Below are positions 7,122 through 14,795 of a stretch of 28,100 nt of DNA, one piece after another. The translations under genes and the position numbers were made by a program. The notes under the pieces are model-generated. The model saw only the letters and a list, made by a program, of their open reading frames with translations, made no database searches and was not told the DNA's origin. Position 1 is the stretch's first letter; the number at the start of each line of letters is the position of its first letter. Origin of the DNA: CBDULQ01 sp965368115 (GTDB lineage Bacteria; Pseudomonadota; Gammaproteobacteria; SZUA-229); contig CBDULQ010000011.1 of assembly GCA_965368115.1 (NCBI GenBank), positions 1 to 28,100 on the forward strand. Direction: 5' to 3'.

Positions 7122-7810
7122 GCATTACCCTCCACCCATTGAAAATCGATGCGCTGATAACTGCCCTGTTGTTCCAGATATTGGTGTGCCGAAAGAATAT
7201 CGCCCAGCATGACGCGAGGCTGATGCCGGTAATAATCTCCCCAGTCGGAGTGGCTACCCTGCAGATCCTCATGGCATGCATCGCAAACCTCAACCGGATT
7301 CAGTTTTAGTTTACGGAAAACATTCAACACAGACGGCACGGCGGTAAACGCCAGCCATTGGAAATGCCAGTCACTTAAAATGCGTGTCATCGCAACAAAA
7401 AGAAATTTTGCATAACCGGAATGTGACGAGGCGAGGTTCCCCACTTCAATCATATTTTTTCTTTGCCCGCTGGCATGTAGATTACGCTCCAGCAGCGCAG
7501 ACATATTCTGATGTGCATAGTCCTCGACAACCAGGGCATGCTCACTGGCAAAACGCAGACCTAAAGCCGCGATAATTTCCCCCTGGCAGTTTTCGATAGT
7601 AATCAGCAGCGGATAGAAATCCACCACATGCGCGCCGTAACGTTTCCTGAAGATCTCATGAATATAGGCTTCCACTGTTTTACGCCCATCAGACTCGGGC
7701 AAATAGGCGCGCACCACAAAATTACACTGGCGAATCGAAACGCGAACCAGATCCTGGTTCTGTTTAATTCGACACAAGAGGCCGGAGGGAATATCACTCG
7801 AATAATGCAC
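7118..7810 (-). CDS. thermostable-hemolysin family protein (T_hemolysin)
   Basis: A protein of 230 residues recognised as the thermostable hemolysin family first named in Vibrio. The typical core is MIEVGNLASSHSGYAKFLFV, FTAVPSVLNVFRKLKLNP, and WGDYYRHQPRVMLGD near the C-terminus. There is no signal peptide. Members are thought to have a GNAT/LuxI-like fold, so acyl transfer is more likely than pore formation; that is my inference. It is the first gene of the operon and is followed by an acyl ligase, a diiron protein and an SDR, which supports a role as the acyltransferase or condensing step. The start is GTG at 7810, since a TAA lies in frame two codons upstream. The ribosome site is weak (GAG about 12 bases upstream), and the leader after the predicted promoter is short. 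Confidence 0.8.
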   Translation of the reverse strand: MHYSSDIPSGLLCRIKQNQDLVRVSIRQCNFVVRAYLPESDGRKTVEAYIHEIFRKRYGAHVVDFYPLLITIENCQGEIIAALGLRFASEHALVVEDYAHQNMSALLERNLHASGQRKNMIEVGNLASSHSGYAKFLFVAMTRILSDWHFQWLAFTAVPSVLNVFRKLKLNPVEVCDACHEDLQGSHSDWGDYYRHQPRVMLGDILSAHQYLEQQGSYQRIDFQWVEGNA

Positions 7811-7829
7811 GGCTTAAAACTCTCAACAT

Positions 7830-7859
7830 AATCTATTGACAATGAGATTAAGTGTGCAA
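7830..7859 (-). promoter_or_regulatory. predicted sigma-70 promoter of the five-gene operon
   Basis: Read on the minus strand: TTGCAC (7859-7854), 18-base spacer, TAGATT (7835-7830). Transcription would start roughly 12-15 bases before the GTG at 7810. The assignment is by motif only. An alternative pair, TTGTCA with TTTTAA, overlaps it downstream. Confidence 0.45.
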
Positions 7860-7951
7860 ACTTAACTAAAAATTAACCGGAATAGTTTTAATGAAAAAAG
7901 ACAGGGTATTATGAACCGCTTCACAAAGCGGCTGTGACGAGCGCGAATTTT

Positions 7952-8011
7952 GTTAAGCTCGCATTAAGACAACAACCATAAAGAACATAAACGTTAAGCC
8001 CGCCTTAAGCC
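7952..8011. promoter_or_regulatory. two operator-like 19-base elements in a TTAAG-rich intergenic region
   Basis: GTTAAGCTCGCATTAAGAC (7952-7970) and GTTAAGCCCGCCTTAAGCC (7993-8011) differ at four of 19 positions and start 41 bases apart, close to four helical turns. The second is a dyad (TTAAG, five bases, CTTAA). More TTAAG/CTTAA words occur at about 7814, 7848 and 7861, towards the operon promoter at 7830-7859. They may bind a dimeric regulator of the operon starting at 7810. The GFA gene at 8029-8439 runs into this region from the other side, so it could also hold its 3' end signals. Confidence 0.4.
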
Positions 8012-8028
8012 AGACACAAACAGACGGA

Positions 8029-8439
8029 TCAGTCTAATGACTGATCCGGCATGGTTTCGAACTGTGGCAGATCGTCACAGATATGATCCCAGTTCGCTTT
8101 CGACCCCACAAACAGGTGAGCTCCCGGACGCTCAGTGATATCCGACTCAATCGTGCCGAGCCTGATCCTCAACTGCTCCGGCCGGGATGCCCGACGACTC
8201 ATGATTGGCGAACCACAGGTTCCGCAGAACAGCTTATCCTGATCCTCGGACACCGGATAGGCGGTTAGATTATCCTCTCCGCTGAGCATCCTGAAGTCAT
8301 CACTGGCCACTACGCCATTCGTAGCGAATGCACTACCCTGAACCTTCCGACACTGAGAACAATGACAATATATGATATCCCGTATCGGGCCGTGGATTTC
8401 GAACCTGACTGTTCCGCACAAACATCCACCCGTATACAT
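8029..8439 (-). CDS. GFA-family zinc protein
   Basis: A protein of 136 residues of the GFA (glutathione-dependent formaldehyde-activating, Mss4-like fold) family. Zinc-binding cysteines are visible: GGCLCG (Cys6, Cys8), YCHCSQC (Cys25, 27, 30) and LFCGTCGSP. The C-terminus LFVGSKANWDHICDDLPQFE is the usual ending of bacterial members. Function in most of this family is unproven; the formaldehyde activity is established only for a Paracoccus member. The start at 8439 has GGGAG eight bases upstream and gives the family's normal N-terminus. An in-frame ATG at 8463 is possible. The gene follows the other GFA gene by 31 bases in the same direction. Confidence 0.85.
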   Translation of the reverse strand: MYTGGCLCGTVRFEIHGPIRDIIYCHCSQCRKVQGSAFATNGVVASDDFRMLSGEDNLTAYPVSEDQDKLFCGTCGSPIMSRRASRPEQLRIRLGTIESDITERPGAHLFVGSKANWDHICDDLPQFETMPDQSLD

Positions 8440-8470
8440 ATTATGTACTCCCTGACCTGTCATGAAAAAA

Positions 8471-8851
8471 TCAACGGTCCCGGGAACGCAAAGCCTCGAT
8501 GCTGGCTTCCCAGTTACGACCATCGAACGGTGTTACCGTCATCGATTCGACACTGCCTTCATCCAGACAGCGCACATTCACACTATAACTATCCGGATGT
8601 GAGCGAGGAATGTAAAACGACTTGATACCGCAGTGCTTACAGAACAGATGTTTAGCCTCACCAGTATCAAAAGTATATTCGGTCAGCTGATCCGCACCCT
8701 GCGATATTTTGAATGTATGCTGTTTGACGAAATAATGCAGATACGCTGTTTTCGAACAAATCGAGCAATTGCACTCGGTCACATCCAGATGGGCAGGCCC
8801 TTCGAATTCGAAACGTACCGCACCGCAATGACACCCCCCTTTATGCAACAT
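8471..8851 (-). CDS. second GFA-family zinc protein
   Basis: A protein of 126 residues and a diverged paralogue of its downstream neighbour. It has GGCHCG (Cys6, Cys8), ECNCSIC and LFCKHCGIKSFYIPRSHP, so the full cysteine set is kept. The segments TAYLHYFV and YSVNVRCLD are typical of a GFA subgroup different from that of the neighbour, so the pair probably met by clustering rather than by recent duplication. The start at 8851 has GGAG six bases upstream; a longer in-frame start at 8890 has no visible ribosome site. The gene is 38 bases after the acyltransferase stop, so it is probably cotranscribed with it. Soluble, substrate unknown. Confidence 0.85.
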   Translation of the reverse strand: MLHKGGCHCGAVRFEFEGPAHLDVTECNCSICSKTAYLHYFVKQHTFKISQGADQLTEYTFDTGEAKHLFCKHCGIKSFYIPRSHPDSYSVNVRCLDEGSVESMTVTPFDGRNWEASIEALRSRDR

Positions 8852-8889
8852 AGTCTTCTCCAGAAATTTATTTTCACCACGACCTGCCA

Positions 8890-9450
8890 CTATTCTTTCA
8901 GGCGTATGGCGCCATGTTTTTGCGGATACTTACCGGCCTTGTCCCGATAAAAATCCTCGATGATTTGCAGATCTTTTTCGATGTCACCACTCGGCATAAA
9001 CTGACCACCGACACCGACTACTCTATTTTTGTAATCGAAGTACCCGAATGCAATCGGCACCCTGGCCTGGGTGGCTATATAATAAAAACCGGTTTTCCAG
9101 TGATCCACTTTAGATCGGGTTCCTTCCGGCAGGATAACCAGTTTCATCTGATCACGCTGACGAAACTGCTCGACCATTTTCTCGATAAAGCCACCGCGCA
9201 CTCGACGATCCACCGGCACTCCACCGATACTGCGCAGAAACCAGCCCAACGGCGGCCAGAACAGGGAGTGCTTGGCAACGAAAACAAAATGTTCGCCCCA
9301 CAGCCATTTCGCCAGCAGACCATGAATGAAATCCCAGTTACTGGTGTGAAAGGCCACCACCATAACATAGTGGGACTCTTCAGGTAGACGGCTATCCACC
9401 CGCCAGCCGGACAAAGCCAGACCAATTCGAGCAACGAGTCGTGTCAACAT
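8890..9450 (-). CDS. PlsC-like 1-acylglycerol-3-phosphate acyltransferase family protein
   Basis: A protein of 186 residues with the glycerolipid acyltransferase motifs: HTSNWD (motif I, H-x4-D, about residues 35-40), GGVPVDRR (motif II), LPEGTRS (motif III) and VPIAFGYFD (motif IV). It is shorter than PlsC (about 245) and belongs to the compact bacterial group. It transfers an acyl chain from CoA or ACP to a glycerophosphate-type or other hydroxyl acceptor at the inner membrane. The acceptor is not evident. The start is the ATG at 9450, with only a weak GAG upstream. It leads the minus-strand trio with the two GFA genes; no metabolic link among the three is obvious. Confidence 0.85.
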   Translation of the reverse strand: MLTRLVARIGLALSGWRVDSRLPEESHYVMVVAFHTSNWDFIHGLLAKWLWGEHFVFVAKHSLFWPPLGWFLRSIGGVPVDRRVRGGFIEKMVEQFRQRDQMKLVILPEGTRSKVDHWKTGFYYIATQARVPIAFGYFDYKNRVVGVGGQFMPSGDIEKDLQIIEDFYRDKAGKYPQKHGAIRLKE

Positions 9451-9603
9451 AAAAACTCTGTATTAATGAGTATCAATACCCTCAACTGAAGATCATATCA
9501 GACTCGAGGATCAACAAATAATCAATATAGTTACGACAAATTTTTTTTAGTAGACCGGTACCGCTCAGCTCACTAGGATGCTGTTTAATTTACCTGATCA
9601 ATC

Positions 9604-10179
9604 ATGAATTTTAACATTCGTCCGGGCAATCCTCGTGACCAGGGCTTTGTCTGTAGCCGTTTACTCAACGGAAGCCGCAACGGTCATTTTCATATCGACG
9701 TCGACAACAAACAGAAAATGCAGACCTTCCGCGCCCAGGTCGGCCGGGCACTGCAAAGTACCCAGACCAATCCGCACTCGGTACGCAGTATCTACATTGC
9801 AGAATCCGCCGCTCAACGTATCGGCATCGCCATTGTGGACTTCATTGATCCTTATGGACTCAACCGGGAAATACATGCCATGTCTATCCTGCCCGAATAC
9901 CAGGGCCGTGGCTACGGAGGCGCTCTGCTCGATCAGCTACTGGAGAAACTCCAGACCTGTGGGATCTATGTCCGCTGCGGCGCCGCATCGGAGACCATGT
10001 ACCAGATGCTGCTGCATCGGGGTTTTCACTACCTGCGCACCACCGAAGGCGGATACAGGGTGGTTAAAAGGGAAACACTCGATCCACGGGACTTAATGAC
10101 GGCGCAACCCGAATACCATGGTGTACTTATCGAAAAGTGGCTGCAACAGGAACAGACCTCGCCCTTCTCTGCTGGCTAA
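9604..10179 (+). CDS. GNAT-family N-acetyltransferase (first of pair)
   Basis: A protein of 191 residues with one GNAT domain. Motif A, SILPEYQGRGYGGALLD (about residues 97-113), has the Q/R-x-x-G-x-G/A acetyl-CoA loop. The C-terminal YQMLLHRGFHYL is the usual motif B. The N-terminus (IRPGNPRDQGFV, then GHFH) is shared with the second GNAT downstream and is not the general GNAT start, so the two form a subfamily. The extra C-terminal tail of about 25 residues is absent from the partner. Substrate unknown. No clear ribosome site precedes the ATG. The gene is cytoplasmic and codirectional with the next gene, with a 113-base gap. Confidence 0.85.
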   Translation: MNFNIRPGNPRDQGFVCSRLLNGSRNGHFHIDVDNKQKMQTFRAQVGRALQSTQTNPHSVRSIYIAESAAQRIGIAIVDFIDPYGLNREIHAMSILPEYQGRGYGGALLDQLLEKLQTCGIYVRCGAASETMYQMLLHRGFHYLRTTEGGYRVVKRETLDPRDLMTAQPEYHGVLIEKWLQQEQTSPFSAG

Positions 10180-10292
10180 AATCTGAAACCCGGCACCAAG
10201 CCCCGTACGGTTGACGGATATGCGCTCCAGGATTTAGGCTAGCCGCAAACCAGGATCAGGGATTTACCGAGTAAGGCCAGCCAGCACCCGTC

Positions 10293-10796
10293 ATGACGAT
10301 CGACATACGCCACGCCCGCCCCAGGGACCAGGGCTTCATCACCAGTTGCCTGTTAAAAGCGGCCCGCAAGGGTCATTTCCACCTGCCGCAGGATGACCGG
10401 GAACAGGTGCGTCTATTCAAACAGCATGTGGCCGACATCATAACCCTGGCCACTTCGGAACCGAATTCCAGCCATCAGGCTTTTGTGATTACGGCACACG
10501 GGAAAAATGCCGGTACGGCTATCCTGACGCCGCTACCGAACGGAAACTCGGGACGGGAAATATATGCACTGGCATTGATACCGGAATATCAGGGCAAAGG
10601 ACTGGGTTCTCAGGTTCTGGACTGGTTGATGAACCGGCTTCAGCATGAGGTGATCGTCGCGCGCTGCGCGCCGATATCACAAACCATGTATCACCTGCTC
10701 CGTCAGCGCGGCTTTCAAGAACTCGGTCTCACCGACACTGGATTTCATGTTCTGCAAAGGGACAACCTGGCACCGGACGACCTGCCCGGAAGCTAA
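10293..10796 (+). CDS. GNAT-family N-acetyltransferase (second of pair)
   Basis: A protein of 167 residues, paralogous to the preceding gene. The N-terminus reads ARPRDQGFITSCLLKAARKG then HFH, motif A is ALIPEYQGKGLGSQVLD, and motif B is YHLLRQRGFQEL. Identity is scattered, so the duplication is old. The region between the two genes (10180-10292) shows no terminator, and they may share a transcript. The TAA stop directly abuts the stop codon of the convergent YkgJ gene with no bases between. Substrate unknown. Confidence 0.85.
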   Translation: MTIDIRHARPRDQGFITSCLLKAARKGHFHLPQDDREQVRLFKQHVADIITLATSEPNSSHQAFVITAHGKNAGTAILTPLPNGNSGREIYALALIPEYQGKGLGSQVLDWLMNRLQHEVIVARCAPISQTMYHLLRQRGFQELGLTDTGFHVLQRDNLAPDDLPGS

Positions 10797-11123
10797 TCAG
10801 GCGCTGATTGCCACCGCACCTTCATCGATGTCGCCCAGGCCATGTCGTAAACGCGCACTCAGGCAACGTTCGGTACCCGCTTCGAACTCACGACAGGGCG
10901 AAGGTCGTTGTTCATAGATGGAACAACTTACCCGCTCGCCAACCTGCCCCTGCAACGCCAGACAACGCGGCTGTTTTTCATTGGTACCGCACATCGCCAG
11001 CAAATGCGGCGTCAGTTTCTCGGTGAGGCCTTCCGGTACGCCATTCTCGTCACCGGCTTCCGACCAGTAAAATGAAACTCTGAAACAGGCGCAGCAGGCG
11101 CCGCAATCGAGACATGTACTCAC
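10797..11123 (-). CDS. YkgJ-family cysteine-cluster protein
   Basis: A protein of 108 residues. The N-terminus CLDCGACCACFRVSF and later Cys residues (PRCLAL, VSCSIYEQRPSPCREFEAG, ERCLS) are the pattern of the YkgJ/UPF0153 family. The eight or so conserved Cys probably bind zinc or an Fe-S cluster; the function is unknown. The start is GTG at 11123, since MSTCLDCG is the family N-terminus, with GGAG about 11 bases upstream. It lies 102 bases after the cytochrome c gene, in the same direction, so readthrough from the copper block is possible. Nothing in the protein itself ties it to copper. Confidence 0.85.
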   Translation of the reverse strand: MSTCLDCGACCACFRVSFYWSEAGDENGVPEGLTEKLTPHLLAMCGTNEKQPRCLALQGQVGERVSCSIYEQRPSPCREFEAGTERCLSARLRHGLGDIDEGAVAISA

Positions 11124-11225
11124 AGGGTTTGATACTCCAGTCTTTAACCGGAAATCATTTAAGCCCTGTCACCCTCGTATTAACATCTAATATTTTTTAT
11201 CGTCGTGATAAATTATTCGTTTCAA

Positions 11226-11714
11226 TCAGGGCGCAGCTCGCGCATTAATACCTTCCCATGAACTGTAGATCTGATCCGACCAGTGAGACTGTATCCAGGC
11301 CAGGATGTCATCGATTTCCCGATCACTCAACTTGTCACCAAATGCAGGCATCACACCACCAAGCGGCACACCGCCGACACGGATGGTACGACGCAAACCA
11401 TCCAGGTGATGATGCCAGGTATGCGCTGTACCATTCAGTGGTGGCGGCGGAAACTTGCCGTCGGCCCCACGTTCTCGCCAGTTCGGCGTACCCGAAGCAT
11501 CAGGCTGATGACATTCCGCGCAATATTTCTGATACAGGGGTTTGCCTGCACGCACCTGTTGTTCGCTATACCAGCGCTGCACGGCATCCTGCGACTGTTT
11601 TACGACCTGATCATCAGGTTCAGCTCTATCCGTCACCGGCTGCTCCGAATCACTACAACCTGCAAGATTCAGCAGGCCGATCAATCCACTCAGCAATGTT
11701 AATTTTCTAAACAT
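11226..11714 (-). CDS. lipoprotein cytochrome c of the copper cluster
   Basis: A protein of 162 residues. A signal peptide with lipobox LNLAGC puts the lipidated Cys at residue 20. The single heme site is CAECH (Cys65, Cys68, His69), and GGVMPAFGD supplies the likely axial Met122. It is a class I monoheme cytochrome anchored in the periplasm. It follows CopA and CopB by 67 bases, so it may accept electrons from the CopA oxidase or another periplasmic copper step, which is inference. The start at 11714 has GGAG eight bases upstream. A longer frame beginning at 11867 would overlap copB and lack a signal peptide. Between the heme and Met ligands lies a Pro-rich loop (FPPPPLNG) and a His-rich HTWHHHLDG, the latter possibly a metal-contact site. 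Confidence 0.85.
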   Translation of the reverse strand: MFRKLTLLSGLIGLLNLAGCSDSEQPVTDRAEPDDQVVKQSQDAVQRWYSEQQVRAGKPLYQKYCAECHQPDASGTPNWRERGADGKFPPPPLNGTAHTWHHHLDGLRRTIRVGGVPLGGVMPAFGDKLSDREIDDILAWIQSHWSDQIYSSWEGINARAAP

Positions 11715-11781
11715 ATACTTATCTCCATAGCGGCAGGCACCTGTCATCTCGCATAACAGAACAACAAGTGCCTGCTTGTCA

Positions 11782-12492
11782 TTAAAACCAGGCCCGGATA
11801 CCCAGCACCAGTCGTGTGTCTGAACTGTCTTTACCGGCCGCCCTTGTGATATCGGCGGTTTCTCCAAACTGCCGATTCCAGTTCACACCGACATAGGGTG
11901 CGAATTCACGACGTATTTCATAGCGCAATCGCAAACCCGCGGACATATCGCTGATTCCGGAACCCAGACCGCGATCCGGATCGTCTTTGCTGTATGCATT
12001 GATTTCCACTTCCGGCGTCAACACCCAGCGTTGGGTGAACATGTATTCATATTCCGCATCAAGTCGCGCCGCAAGTCGTCCTGATTCACCGATAAACAGG
12101 GACGCATCCACTTCAAACAGATAAGGCGCCACACCCTGCATCGCAATCGCCAGCCAGTCTCGGTCAGGCGACGGCAGGGCATCATGACGCCAGCCCAGTT
12201 GCACGTCCCAGAAAGGATACAGGGCTCGGCTATACAACAACTGCAGCTCCGCCTCTTCGGTTTCACCGGCCACCTGTTCGACTTCCGTTTTCAGATACAA
12301 CTTGTTCAGATCTTTACCGACCCAGGCGTAACCGTCGAGCACCACCGGATGGTGTTCGCCACTATCGGCATCCTGCACTTCCAGCTTGTCGATTTTAACC
12401 ATGGTCAATAGCGGATCATCCTGCATCCCGGCAGCATAAATATTCATCGGCAGCAGACTCAAGCCAACTATGATTCGAGTTATCGTTTTCAT
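11782..12492 (-). CDS. copB: copper resistance protein B (CopB/PcoB)
   Basis: A protein of 236 residues with a signal peptide ending at IYAAG and the CopB core (KIDKLEVQDADSGE, then ALPSPDRDWLAI, LFEVDASLFIGESG and NWNRQFGETADI). The alternating pattern of aromatic residues ending in AWF is that of an outer-membrane beta-barrel. CopB works with CopA in periplasmic copper resistance; its transport role is not settled. It is shorter than PcoB (about 296) because the Met/His-rich N-terminal extension is nearly absent, only MQDDPLLTM remaining. The Met-rich load may be taken by CopA and the Met-rich protein at 15210-15674. The ATG is three bases after the copA stop, with GGGGG upstream overlapping that stop, so coupling is likely. 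Confidence 0.92.
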   Translation of the reverse strand: MKTITRIIVGLSLLPMNIYAAGMQDDPLLTMVKIDKLEVQDADSGEHHPVVLDGYAWVGKDLNKLYLKTEVEQVAGETEEAELQLLYSRALYPFWDVQLGWRHDALPSPDRDWLAIAMQGVAPYLFEVDASLFIGESGRLAARLDAEYEYMFTQRWVLTPEVEINAYSKDDPDRGLGSGISDMSAGLRLRYEIRREFAPYVGVNWNRQFGETADITRAAGKDSSDTRLVLGIRAWF

Positions 12493-12495
12493 AAT

Positions 12496-14340
12496 TCACC
12501 CCCTGCTGACTTCGACTTTACGGAACATACCCAGCATGTGGTACAGCAGATGGCAGTGATAAGCCCAGCCGCCTTCTGCATCCACAGTCACTCGGTAACT
12601 GATCCGCGAACCCGGTTGCACAATGACCGTATGTTTACGCGGCAGATACTGATTGTCGCCGGTTTCCAGATCACTCCACATACCATGTAAATGCATAGGA
12701 TGATTCATCATCGTATCGTTGACGAAGGTAATACGAATCAGTTCGCCGAGTTTCCAGCGCAGGGGCTCTGCATCATTAAACTTGATACCGTTAATGGACC
12801 ACATATAGCGACCCATATTACCGGTAAGATGCAACTCCAGCTCGCGATCCGGGTCGCGCATGTCGTGACTGGTACGCAGGTTTTTCAAATCCGCATACGT
12901 CAGCACGCGGCGACCGTTGTTGCGCAAACCGACACCGGGATCGTCTAGTCGATACAACGGCGCCTCGGCATGCATGTCCACATGGGGGCCGTATTCAGTC
13001 GATGCATGATGCACTGGCGGCAGATCCACATTCATATCCTCCATCGGGTTACCACCCATATCCATTGAAGACATGTCATGCATACCGCTATCCATGTTCA
13101 TGGATGCGCCGCACTTCATACCCGACATGCTATCAGAACCGGCATCCTTCTCATCCATGCCGCCGTGCATCATGCTACCCATGGCCATACCCATGTCGGC
13201 ATGCGTCAGGTCCGGCACCGAATCCATGCTCGGCACCTCGGCCTGCAGAGCGACATCAGGCGTCAGGGTGCCGCGCGCGTAACCGGAACGGTCGATGGAT
13301 TGTGCGAATAATGTGTATGCCGTATCCGCATCAGGCTCGACAATCACATCATAAGTCTCCGCAACACCGATACGGAATTCATCCACGGTTACTGGCTGCA
13401 CATTCTGTCCGTCCGCGGCGACCACCGTCATTTTCAACCCGGGAATGCGCACATCGAAGAAGGTCATGGCCGAACCGTTGATAAAACGCAGGCGAATTTT
13501 TTCATCACGTTTGAACAGACCGGTCCAGCCCTGCGCAGGCGTCTGACCATTCATGAGATAGGTATAGGTGTAACCGGTCACATCCGACAGATCTCGCTGA
13601 CTCATGCGCATATCATTCCACATGGCACGTTCGTTCCAGGTCTGATCCAGCCCCTTTTCATGAATGTCTTTCATCAGATCCTGGTGGGTGCGTTCATTGA
13701 AATTGTAGTAGTGACTAAGTTTTTTCAGTTTAGCGTAAATATCGTTTGGATCTTCATCGCTCCAGTCCGACAGCATAACCACATAGTCGCGGTCGTAAGC
13801 GAAGGGTTCGGGCTCAATCGGGTCGATGACAATCGGTCCGTACAGACCGGTCTGCTCCTGAAATCCGGAGTGACTGTGGTACCAGTAGGTACCACTCTGC
13901 AAAACCGGAAAACGATAAGTAAATGTGTCCCCGGGGGCGATACCGGAAAAACGATCCGAGATACCCGGCACACCGTCCATGGCACTGGGCAGAATAATGC
14001 CGTGCCAGTGTATCGAAGTCGTTTCCGCTAACATGTTGGTGACGCGCAGAGTGATTTCGTCCCCCTGACGCCAACGCAGTATCGGAGCCGGTACCGAACC
14101 GTTCACCGCAGTGGCCTTACGCGCCGTTCCGGTGAAATTGACCGGCAACTCACCGATACTCAGGTCGAACTGTTTGCCACCCAGAATCCCAGGTTGTGTC
14201 TGCCGTGACACGGCCGCCAGTAGCGAACTCGAACCAAGCCCCAGTGCGGCACAGACACCGCCAAACGCCAGACCCTGCACAAAACGTCGACGCGGCATAT
14301 AAACCGCGTCGCGCGCAGTTAAGTGATTAATATTTTTCAT
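12496..14340 (-). CDS. copA: CopA-type multicopper oxidase, copper resistance
   Basis: A protein of about 614 residues. A twin-arginine signal (RRRFVQG, about residues 17-23, then a hydrophobic stretch) sends the folded enzyme to the periplasm. The copper sites can all be seen: HWHG (about 111-114), WYHSHSG (154, 156), MNHPMHLHG (about 547) and YHCHLLYHMLGM (about 594-604), giving one type 1 and a trinuclear centre. Between about 371 and 440 a Met-rich insert with some 17 Met and a few His and Cys probably binds Cu(I), as in PcoA/CopA and CueO. The expected activity is oxidation of Cu(I) to Cu(II). The start at 14340 has AGGA six bases upstream; an extension to 14406 would put 22 residues before the signal. 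It is followed by copB and preceded by a small Cys-rich ORF. Confidence 0.95.
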   Translation of the reverse strand: MKNINHLTARDAVYMPRRRFVQGLAFGGVCAALGLGSSSLLAAVSRQTQPGILGGKQFDLSIGELPVNFTGTARKATAVNGSVPAPILRWRQGDEITLRVTNMLAETTSIHWHGIILPSAMDGVPGISDRFSGIAPGDTFTYRFPVLQSGTYWYHSHSGFQEQTGLYGPIVIDPIEPEPFAYDRDYVVMLSDWSDEDPNDIYAKLKKLSHYYNFNERTHQDLMKDIHEKGLDQTWNERAMWNDMRMSQRDLSDVTGYTYTYLMNGQTPAQGWTGLFKRDEKIRLRFINGSAMTFFDVRIPGLKMTVVAADGQNVQPVTVDEFRIGVAETYDVIVEPDADTAYTLFAQSIDRSGYARGTLTPDVALQAEVPSMDSVPDLTHADMGMAMGSMMHGGMDEKDAGSDSMSGMKCGASMNMDSGMHDMSSMDMGGNPMEDMNVDLPPVHHASTEYGPHVDMHAEAPLYRLDDPGVGLRNNGRRVLTYADLKNLRTSHDMRDPDRELELHLTGNMGRYMWSINGIKFNDAEPLRWKLGELIRITFVNDTMMNHPMHLHGMWSDLETGDNQYLPRKHTVIVQPGSRISYRVTVDAEGGWAYHCHLLYHMLGMFRKVEVSRG

Positions 14341-14357
14341 GGTATTTCCTCGCATCA

Positions 14358-14373
14358 GGCGCATCGGAGCGCC
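14358..14373 (-). promoter_or_regulatory. short stem-loop in the copA leader
   Basis: On the minus strand, GGCGC and GCGCC pair around a TCCGAT loop between the small Cys-rich ORF and the copA ribosome site. It is small and not followed by T residues, so it is not a terminator. It could modulate copA translation together with the upstream ORF. Confidence 0.3.
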
Positions 14374-14429
14374 AGTTAACCAGGCAGCATGCGTTCGAAA
14401 AAGCACACTGCGATTCCTGACCGAAAATA

Positions 14430-14795
14430 TCAGGCGCGAGGTGGGCGGAAGGGAGATTGGGGCGGCACAGATACCGGCGTCTCAACCAGATGCACGCGGT
14501 TAAGCTTGCCGTTTGACTTGAAATGTAACGGATACACAGTGTGTAACAGGGCTGAGAATGACAGGCAGGACCCCTGGAAACAGTTAAGGCCTGTGCCGCA
14601 GTGATACCGACAACAATCACTACAGGACTGATGACAGGTTTTATGATCGACGTTTGCGGCACTCTCCTGCACCGCTCCCTCCATGGCCATCGGTTGTTGT
14701 ATGTGCATCACCGACGCCAGCGCAGGGAACTGCACTGAAAATGCCAGAGCCAGGATCAGAAAAATACTCAACAGTTTGTTCAGTCTGCTACGCAT
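14430..14795 (-). CDS. small exported Cys-rich protein, putative copper-responsive leader ORF of copA
   Basis: A protein of 121 residues. It has a signal-peptide-like N-terminus (basic start, hydrophobic 9-20, ALA at about 25-27) and then a cysteine cluster, CHQSCSDCCRYHCG, followed by NCFQGSC: seven Cys and several His in about 30 residues. It ends FRPPRA. The gene stands 89 bases upstream of copA. Size, cysteine cluster and the diproline near the C-terminus recall DUF2946-type proteins such as the Bordetella copper-sensing upstream ORF CruR, but family membership is not proven here. It may be a metal-binding periplasmic protein, a regulatory leader, or both. The ribosome site is weak. Two similar genes lie at 15784-16152 and 22340-22705. 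Confidence 0.65.
   Translation of the reverse strand: MRSRLNKLLSIFLILALAFSVQFPALASVMHIQQPMAMEGAVQESAANVDHKTCHQSCSDCCRYHCGTGLNCFQGSCLSFSALLHTVYPLHFKSNGKLNRVHLVETPVSVPPQSPFRPPRA

Noticed and set aside
7921..7937. TCACA-N7-TGTGA resembling a CRP site
   Set aside because: The half-sites are in the wrong order for CRP (TGTGA-N6-TCACA) and the spacing differs by one.
11715..11867. N-terminal extension of the cytochrome c frame to 11867
   Set aside because: It would overlap copB and hide the signal peptide and lipobox; the ATG at 11714 has a good ribosome site.
13002..13481. Pro/Arg/His-rich plus-strand frame inside copA
   Set aside because: Antisense to the Met-rich insert of CopA; composition is a reflection of that sequence.
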